A DNA stretch of 64,000 bases. It comes from Liquidambar formosana (lineage: Eukaryota > Streptophyta > Magnoliopsida > Saxifragales > Altingiaceae). The notes beneath the pieces are model-generated. The model saw only the letters and a list, made by a program, of their open reading frames with translations. It was not told the DNA's origin and did no database searches. The position numbers and the translations under genes are program-made. The stretch spans positions 17,377,043-17,441,042 of the forward strand of contig CM077822.1 in the NCBI GenBank assembly GCA_039720395.1. The letters are read 5' to 3'. This document shows, in pieces, positions 57,381 to 64,000 of the stretch (position 1 is its first letter; the number at the start of each line of letters is the position of its first letter).

Positions 57381-60106
57381 TCAACGCGGAACATATAAAG
57401 GTGTCTGGGCAGGAGAGGCTAGCAGGCTGTCGTCACCACCATCACCACCATCACCATCACCGCCATCATCATCATCGCCACCATCACCGCTGCCGCCATC
57501 GCTGCCGTCATCATCGGCCCCGAAGCCATCCCAGTCCTCTCCAGTAGGAGCCTGCTCCGCGATCGCTAGCCTGCGAGAGAGAGACGTGACCATGACCTTC
57601 AGGCTCCCCACCATCCGCAAAAGTGTCGAGGACTCCTCACGGGTGAGCTGCGAGTAGAAAAACAAGGGGCAATCGTTAGGACATGCATGCTTTACTTGTA
57701 TATGTGTGAAAACTAACAAATGCAAGGACTTGAAAACTCATCGGCCTAGTACCCTCAGCCATCGGGTACCCAATGCACCTGTTTAGCCTGGGGATATCCT
57801 CCTCCATAGCTAAATCAGGTGTGACATGGAAGGGCACGCTCCACCCCGGCATGACAGGGGCCAGCCCAGCGGGCGCATCTGTAGCAGGAGCAGCCTGCGG
57901 AAAGAGGGCAAGCATAAGTGTTAAAAAGGAAGCAGAAATGAGGGAGTTAACAAGACACCAGGAAAGGGTATACATACCGGCGCAACAAAGATGTTGCCCA
58001 TCAACTGCTCCTGTGTAAAGGAGGCGTAGTCAATCTCCTCGGCAGATAGGCGATTCGTGTAAGGGATCATGGCCCGCCAGACAGCCAGGTCACTCGATGT
58101 CGCCTCAGTAGGGATGGCGATAAAGCGGGGAGGATCCACTGGGACTGGAGGACCACCCACACCCACGTCAGCGATCTGCCATACCACCCTCTCCGCAAGA
58201 TAGAAAGAGCGGACCCCAGGGCACTCAAACACCATGGACAGGGTAGAGAGAGTCAAGATAGCAGCATCCCACTCGGCAGGGGCGCGTGCGGGGTACCCTC
58301 CTAGGGGCGTGGGGTGATCTGTGGAAAAGCACTAACATGGTGAATACAGGAGTATAATGCTACCAACCGTACCTTAAAGTGAAATAGGACATACCCAATC
58401 GATGGTCAGCTCATCCAGGAAGCGACGGGAGCTCCAATAGTCGTGCTTGTCGACGGGGGAATCCGGATCTTCACGAAAGTACCGACCTGCCCAAAGCTGC
58501 ACAATTAGATGTGATAAGAAACCGATATGGAATGACAGTTAAGAAAAAAAAAAAAAAAAAAAAAAAAAGAGAAGGAAGGGATATATACCGCCCAGACCCG
58601 CCAGTGGCTAACCATGGACTGAACAGCCATCCGACTCAGCAAGTCCATAGCCGAGATCACATGGCCATACACCGCCGCCCCCCAGCTGAACTCGCGGGCC
58701 CTCCCTAAGTCCCTCAAGGCCAACAACCAGCCAAAAGGGACTGTCTACGCTGCATTCGGGACTAGATAGCCCCCTATCAGAAACAGCAAATACCCGCGTG
58801 CCATCCGGATCCGCTGGGCGGCTGTACCCTGCCCCTGGGTGGATATACGGTCATATACGTCCAAGATAAAGATAGAGGCACTGTCGTACTCAATCCCCAA
58901 AAGCTCCTAGGAGAGTCTCTCCCTCTCACTATCCTCATGGTCGAAAGGAAGCGGAAGGCCATCCATACGCAAACCGGTGAGGCGGTAGAAGTCGTAGGGG
59001 GTCAAGGTCAGCTCCCGGTCGGCAATGTGGAAAGTATGGGTAGTGTCCCACCACCTCTCAGCCATATAGTGAACGAAAGCCCGGTCGCTGTCAACCACCA
59101 GTCCTGAGATCATCGTCCCGAAACCAGCGCCGGTAACCAGGGCCTTCGTCTCTGCTGTGAGGCGAGCCCACCACGCCTTCGCGTTCACCATGCCTCCACG
59201 GGTAACGGGCAGCTTGGGCAACTGTTGCACAAGGTGAAACCAGGTAAGCACAGCATAGGTATGTATATTTGCAGCAGAATGAAAAGGAAAAAATCCAAAA
59301 ACAAGGAGGAAAGCACCAGCCAGGCACGTACGTATATACCTTAAGCACGTACGTGCATCAGGCAGGCACGTACGTGCCTATAACCATTTTTGCCTCTTTT
59401 TGTCATCCATTATACCCATATGTATCCCAACCCCACGTTCGTTTCGAACCCCGGTAAAGCTTGGGTATGTCCTATTGCATGATTAATTAGAAGAAATGGC
59501 CAAGCACGTACGTGCATGCCTTAAGCACGTACGTGCATCAGGCAGGCACATACGTACATCGGGTTGTTGCCTCTTTCGTCCCCCGTTACACCCATGTGAA
59601 CCTGTGGGGTTTCAAACCCCCACACCTGTTTCGGACCTCGGAAAGGCTTAAGTGTGTTTCATTCCACGAATTAATTGGGGAAGAATGGGTTGAATCCAGA
59701 TAAAGACACGTGCGTACGCATAAGACGAACGTACGCGCATTCGATACGTACGTACGTGCCTTTAGCCAGATTATTTCCCAGTTCCTCCTCCGTCTCGGTG
59801 ACATCCCATCAAATCCCTAGATTTTGCCCCGTCACATTTGTTTTCGTAATAACCTAAAGTCAAGGTTTCATTTCAATGGCCGAAAATGAAATAAAAATTG
59901 CAGAAATAATCACTTACTCGGCCTAGCGCGGCAAGATGGGAAGCGTGCTCGGTGGGACAAAGAAGGATGCCGCCCTCACTACGTCAGAGACGAGGCTGGG
60001 GGCGCCACTTCTGAATCGCGGGCCTCCCTAGCTCGTCGGGGTCCCTCGCTGGTGCGGCACCTGATGTGCTCGCCTTCGCCGATGTGCGCTGATGTTTGGG
60101 TGCCAT
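57381..60106 (-). pseudogene. Antisense PMD gene with acidic Asp/Gly tail, decayed
   Basis: Exons: 59918-60106 (MAPKHQRTSAKASTSGAAP...), 58589-59221, 58395-58496, 57978-58318, 57753-57894 and 57381-57647. Exon 2 holds the plant mobile domain (AWWARLTAETKAL; HYMAERWWDTTHTF; LTLTPYDFYRLTGLRMDGL; EYDSASIFILDVY). The last exon ends in a run of Asp and Gly. In-frame stops lie at 59984-59986, 58907-58909 and 58745-58747, and the exon 3/4 junction is out of phase. PMD proteins of the MAIN/MAIL type act in the nucleus in silencing and genome stability; what transposon copies do is not established. A TATA box lies at 60220-60225, and a palindrome triplet lies upstream at 60316. Confidence 0.88.
59324..59760. 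repeat. Three ~180-200-bp repeats in PMD intron 1, each with a 21-bp-step triplet
   Basis: Triplets start at 59324/59345/59366, 59504/59525/59546 and 59706/59727/59748, every inner step being 21 bp. The spacers share TTGCCTCTTT, ACACCCATGTG/ATACCCATATG, CGTTTCGAACC/TGTTTCGGACC and GATTAATTAG/GAATTAATTGG, so a triplet plus spacer was tandemly duplicated. Confidence 0.82.
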
Positions 60107-60219
60107 GAGTGTGCTCGAATGAGGTCGAGGAGCAGTGAAGTGGGAGGTGAGGACAGGAGACGAAAGGATTTCTCGGGTTGAAGGAATGTACGTGGGAATT
60201 ATGGGAGGTGGGTGCAAGT

Positions 60220-60225
60220 TTATAG
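60220..60225 (-). promoter_or_regulatory. TATA box of the antisense PMD gene
   Basis: CCTATAAACTTGC on the minus strand, 114 bp before the ATG at 60106 and about 90 bp downstream (minus sense) of the triplet at 60316-60374. Confidence 0.6.
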
Positions 60226-60315
60226 GCATTTTTGCGCCTTTTGAACTACCCCATAACCATGCATTGGAAACGACGCCATTTGGGGGAGTCCTTTTGAATA
60301 CCCACGAAAACCGGA

Positions 60316-60374
60316 TGCACATATGTGCATAAGGCCTGATCGTGCGAGTGTAACCAAGGCATGTGCGATCATGG
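60316..60374. promoter_or_regulatory. 21-bp-step triplet upstream of the PMD gene
   Basis: Units start at 60316 (TGCACATATGTGCA), 60337 (TGATCGTGCGAG) and 60358 (GGCATGTGCGATCATG), spaced 21 and 21 bp. Units are more diverged than in the LTR, but the step is unchanged. Confidence 0.75.
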
Positions 60375-60456
60375 ACTTCAATCGCAGATTTATTTGCAGT
60401 TCGATTCGGTTTAGTGATTCTGGTAATCAACCAATCCAAACTCATTTTAAAATATC

Positions 60457-61066
60457 CCTTTAATCAACCCGGATTTAATTGGAATTGACCCTCGTGAATT
60501 TCAATTCGGAATTTAATCAACCCGGATTTAATTGGAATTCACCCCGCGAATTTCAATTCGGAATTTAATCAACCCGGATTTAATTGGAATTCACCCCGCA
60601 AATTTCAATTCGGAATTTAATCAACCCGAATGTAATTGGAATTCACCCCTGCGAATTTCAATTCGAAATTTAATTAACCCGGATTTAATTGGAATTTACC
60701 CCGCGAAGTTCAATTCGAAATTTAATCAACCCGGATTTAATTGGAATTTACCCCGCGAATTTCAATTCGGAATTTAATCAACCCGGATTTAATTTGAAAT
60801 TTAATCAACCCGGATTTAATTGGAATTCACCCCGCGAATTTCAATTCGGAATTTAATCAACCCGGATTTAATTGCAATTCACCCCGCGAATTTCAATTCG
60901 GAATTTCAATTCGGAATTTAATCAACCCAGATGTAATTGGAATTCACCCCACGAATTTCAATTCAAAATTTAATCAACCCGGATTTAATTGGAATTTACC
61001 CCGCGAATTTCAATTCGGAATTTAATCAACCCGGATTTAATTGGAATTCACCCCGCGAATTTCAAA
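60457..61066 (+). repeat. 52-bp tandem array, ~11-12 units
   Basis: TTTAATCAACCCGGATTTAA is followed by TTGGAATTCACCCCGCG and AATTTCAATTCGG. The unit start recurs at 60510, 60562 and 60614, exactly 52 bp apart. Two irregular units lie near 60790 and 60905. Because 52 is not a multiple of 3, frames here are incidental. Confidence 0.93.
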
Positions 61067-61301
61067 ATGTTGGATTCCCCGAAGGCCACGCATTACCTTC
61101 CGATTGCCCCGGAAAGGTATCACCATACACCATGAACTACGGTAGGTTTGATCCTAATTAAGAGGTACATAGGAAGTAGGAGACCTCCCCCGATCCGACT
61201 TTTCATACATGCATTTGTATCATTTAAGGTTTGTAGGAGCCAATTGGTCCAAAATGAGTGTTTTCGGGTCTTTTAATTTTGTTCATTGTACGAGCAAAAT
61301 C
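61067..61301 (+). other. Short unique 3' region
   Basis: Non-repetitive sequence between the 52-bp array and the polypurine tract. No frame of note. Confidence 0.5.
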
Positions 61302-61317
61302 AAAAGAAGGGGCAAAC
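61302..61317 (+). other. Polypurine tract
   Basis: AAAAGAAGGGGCAAAC lies immediately before the LTR start TGTTAACACC. It is the plus-strand primer site of the element. Confidence 0.85.
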
Positions 61318-62674
61318 TGTTAACACCCCATTTTGTACCACTTGACACCTCAAGTCACTTTCTAAGACCCAATGATGAAGGGCAGTAGCCAATGGACCAT
61401 CGCAAGCACGCCCGAAGGACTCACGGAGACACAGCAGGCCTGTGGCCTTAGTTTGATACCCCATGCACGTACGTGCATAGACCATGCACGTACGATCATG
61501 CCCTCTCTTTTGAATTCCATCTCTTTTCCCTCGAAATTGCCTCTTACCATATGCAGCTCCCATGTTGACAGCTGCTCAGTGGTGGCTAGGAAACCCTAGG
61601 GACCCTCGAATCAAACCCTAATCAGTGCCTATAAATACCCCGCTTTCATTCAAGAGAGGGGATTGGAATTTTGGCTATCAAACCACCACTCTAAAAAACC
61701 CTATATTGGCGGCTGTGTCTATGGGAGCCTGAAGAACTAAGCTGACGACGGAACAGCTGCTGCCCGTACCTGAGGGTAACCTTCTTCAATCCTTAATCTC
61801 GTTATTCTTTAATGATTTAGCATAGTCATTTATGATATTGCATGAATAGAATATTGCATTCGATACGTACATCCGGTTATTTAATACTCATGATTTCAGA
61901 TCTAACCCGGCATTGATTCGCTTGTGCATTTAAGGTTTGAAACGGAATTTCTCATCCGTTTCTAAGGTGTAAGGCCACATAGGATCCGTTGGCATTCAGT
62001 TTGCATGATTTAGGTCCTGTACTTAAATATCATTCATTTATATGCATATGTTGCTATGCCATTCAAATCTAGAGCATTTCCACCGTCCTTAAAATACATT
62101 TAGATGATTTTTGCATGAAACATGGTCATAGGTACGAATCCAGTAGGGGGTTAGGCATGAATCTGTGAGGTAATGCTAAGGCATGTACGTACGTATGTAT
62201 AAGATGCACGTATGTGCATCTCATATGCACGTACGTGCATGGCCCTGTTTTTGATAGATTAACTCCGTTTTCTCTTTTGCAGACAGTGTAAGTATCCCTT
62301 TTAGCTTCAAGTTCTCCTTCTTGTATATATGTCTTCCTTTTAATCCTTCTTTATCCTCATCATTGCATGCCATTAATTGATTTTACATAAGTGTTTGCAT
62401 AGTGGTCGAGTTCGATTGAGTCCTTTTTTAATTAAAGCCAATAAATGTATGTGGGGACCGGATTTTAGTCGGGCGTAGATGGGTGCCTAACACCTTCCCA
62501 TCTGCGTACCCTAGCTCCGAACCTAGATTCTTTTGGTAATGACGAGTTGGGCCCTAGCTAGGGGTCAATCGGTTCTCGAGGCCAAAATCGGGTGGCGACT
62601 CCCTCTCCGCCCTAATCATCCGTGGTTAGTGGCGTACTCCCAAGCCGATGTGGTGAAAGGACACGGCGCTCACA
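61318..62674 (+). repeat. 3' LTR of the Tat element
   Basis: 1,357 bp with the same ends as the 5' LTR. The U3 cluster here has two palindrome units (61464, 61485) instead of three. The second triplet (62184, 62205, 62226) is whole. The size difference from the 5' LTR is mostly this one 21-bp unit. Confidence 0.93.
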
Positions 62675-62679
62675 CCATG
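62675..62679 (+). other. Target-site duplication CCATG, right copy
   Basis: It matches 46730-46734. The host sequence resumes as CCAGTGTGGGTAAGG. Confidence 0.92.
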
Positions 62680-64000
62680 CCAGTGTGGGTAAGGCAGCCT
62701 ACCCTTTTGCCATTTTGGACCCTTTTACCCTCATCAAACAAAGCCTAAATGCCCTCCACGTCCCATGTGACCAAAATGCCCCTCCAAATGACCATTTTAC
62801 CCCTAAAAGTCCATGTTTTCCTATAAATAGCCCACATTTCATCCATTGAAGAGGATCCCAATCCCAATCCCCAATCTCTAAGCCAACTCCCTTCATCCTA
62901 TCTCTCATACACACAAACACTCAACCCAAATCCTATACATCCATCCTCCATCCTTGCCTAAAAACCCTCACCCTATCTCACATATACACAAAATCACCTC
63001 ATTTTGATACAAAGAATCTCATCCACCACAAAGAGCCTACCATATATCCCTTCACAAACCCTTTCCCACAAGTCTAGGGGCTGTTCTTGAAGGAAAATCC
63101 AAAGGTTGGACCATCCAAGTTCCATTTGGATAGCATAAAAGACACAAATTCTGCTGCAGTTTTACTACAGAAAGACTGTCAATTTCATGTCTTCTGAGTG
63201 GCAATTTCACTTCTGCTGACTGGTAACTCCACCGTTACCCCACTTTCCTTTCCTATTTCACTCCACCACCTTCCAAGCACACTTGGAACCACCAAAGGAG
63301 CATCTCAAAGAAGATTTTTAAGCCTAGGAGAGGAGCACTCAAGTCTAACTTGGTCAAAGCTAAGGTGAAATTACCTACACTAGGTGTGCATCTTTCTTTT
63401 TAAATTCATTCCTAAGCTTTTTAGTTTAATTTCCTATTAAGTTTACCGTTATTCTTGCAGCCTTAATATGTGATTGTCACCCTCCCTACCTTAACCCGAG
63501 TACGTACCTAGGTTTCCTAACACGTGTTGTGAAGGGATCAACTTTGTATGGTGGGTTAAAGGCGGGGAAACCCTAAAACACCCAATGCTTGCAAACCATT
63601 CCAATAGGTTGCTAGCACCCATTTTTCATTTTCTTCCATTGCATGTGAGCTTGCATATATGAAATGGAAATTTAAACATATCAAAAGGTTGAGATGATGT
63701 TTGAACAAAATCAAATTGGCCAAGGTTAGGTTCATGCATGCATGCATATTATTTACACTAACCTCTTCTTGTTTCCTTGAGCTACGGCCCCTACATGCTC
63801 ATGATATGAGGCGCAGTAGGCTTCTTTTCTTCTTTATTTTACTTTCGAGGTTGAATCCTCCGGGTTGTGGTCGTTGCGACTCTTGTCCCTAAAAATTCTA
63901 ACTATTTACCGCTTTATTTAGAGGCTATGGCTTTTCACTACCCTCCGGGTTGTGGTTGTTGCGACCTTTTGCCCCAATACTTGAGCACTTTTCATTTCGT
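62680..64000 (+). mobile_element. LTR-B, right part, running off the window
   Basis: Continuation of the LTR starting at 43091. It holds a TATA box (62822-62829) and two copies of CCTCCGGGTTGTGG(T/C) with TTGCGAC (about 63858 and 63943). No LTR end, PBS or coding sequence is reached before 64000. Confidence 0.6.
62822..62829 (+). promoter_or_regulatory. TATA box of LTR-B
   Basis: TATAAATA in CTATAAATAGCCCACATTTC, about 130 bp after the last palindromic unit. In the Tat LTR the spacing is 129 bp. Confidence 0.7.

Larger units (their letters stand above)
46735..62674 (+). mobile_element. Complete 15.9-kb Tat-type Ty3/gypsy retrotransposon
   Basis: Two LTRs (46735-48115 and 61318-62674) with a 5-bp target duplication bound the element. 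Inside, in order, are PBS, leader, gag, protease, G-patch, RT, RNase H, a second RNase H, integrase, two antisense genes, a 52-bp tandem array and a polypurine tract. The second (archaeal-type) RNase H and the long 3' region with antisense genes point to the Tat lineage (Grande/Retand/Ogre relatives). Grande is known to carry an antisense accessory gene. By eye the LTRs differ by a few tens of substitutions in about 1.36 kb, a fairly recent insertion. Gag-pol has many stops and frameshifts, so this copy is not autonomous. Confidence 0.93.

Noticed and set aside
57326..57547. Histidine-rich plus-strand frame
   Set aside because: It is the complement of the Asp/Gly tail of the antisense PMD gene.
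60532..61161. Plus-strand frames with NPDLIGIHP-type repeats
   Set aside because: They arise from the 52-bp tandem array, whose period rotates the frame. No conserved protein.
46881..62240. Palindrome clusters as a CRISPR array
   Set aside because: Units are three per cluster, inside plant retrotransposon LTRs and introns, with no spacers of unique sequence and no cas genes.
1..64000. tRNA, rRNA, snRNA or microRNA genes
   Set aside because: No cloverleaf or conserved RNA motif was seen beyond SINE Pol III boxes. Foldbacks are better explained as MITEs.

Overview
This window is plant nuclear DNA, most likely from a eudicot. The signs are long AT-rich introns with plant splice signals, a broken self-incompatibility S1-type (SPH) gene, tRNA-derived SINEs, Mutator- and Harbinger-type foldback elements, Ty1/copia and Tat-type Ty3/gypsy LTR retrotransposons, and plant mobile domain (PMD) genes. 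I cannot name the species. No rRNA, tRNA, organellar or bacterial sequence was seen.

Layout. 0-7.6 kb: an SPH pseudogene, a duplicated ~0.9-kb composite repeat (one copy carries a run of 29 G) and a truncated copia element. 7.6-17.4 kb: the one large host gene, minus strand, seven coding exons, about 1,000 residues; it is probably the plant FLIP/FIRRM-type (DUF4487) partner of the FIGL1 AAA-ATPase in recombination control. It has one apparent +1 frameshift and one intron with U12-type (minor spliceosome) signals. 17.4-37.5 kb: repeat-rich intergenic DNA with a ~976-bp Mutator-like hairpin, a Harbinger-type MITE, a possible small plus-strand gene, a phased array of eight palindromes, a TATA-driven glycine-rich secreted-protein gene with a frameshift, a 5'-truncated LINE and a SINE with clear target duplications.

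37.5-64 kb is a nest of large LTR elements. Element E2 (minus strand) supplies an LTR, a tandem-repeat zone and an antisense PMD pseudogene. A second, plus-oriented long LTR (LTR-B) cuts into that PMD gene. LTR-B carries 161-bp tandem repeats interrupted by a solo copia LTR (target duplication GTAGG). LTR-B is itself interrupted by a complete 15.9-kb Tat-type element (46735-62674, target duplication CCATG).

The Tat element has LTR, PBS, gag, protease plus G-patch, RT, RNase H, a second RNase H, integrase, two antisense accessory genes (an intact two-exon DUF7745-like gene and a decayed PMD gene with an acidic Asp/Gly tail), a 52-bp tandem array, a polypurine tract and the second LTR. Gag-pol is broken in many places.

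The most unusual signal is a recurring module: three palindromic units at an almost invariant 21-bp step (TGCACGTACGTGCA type). It lies upstream of the TATA boxes of the LTR and of both antisense genes, and again inside introns. Two neighbouring Tat-like elements have the same design with different palindromes at 22- and 24-bp steps. This looks like element-private regulatory arrays shared by sense and antisense promoters.
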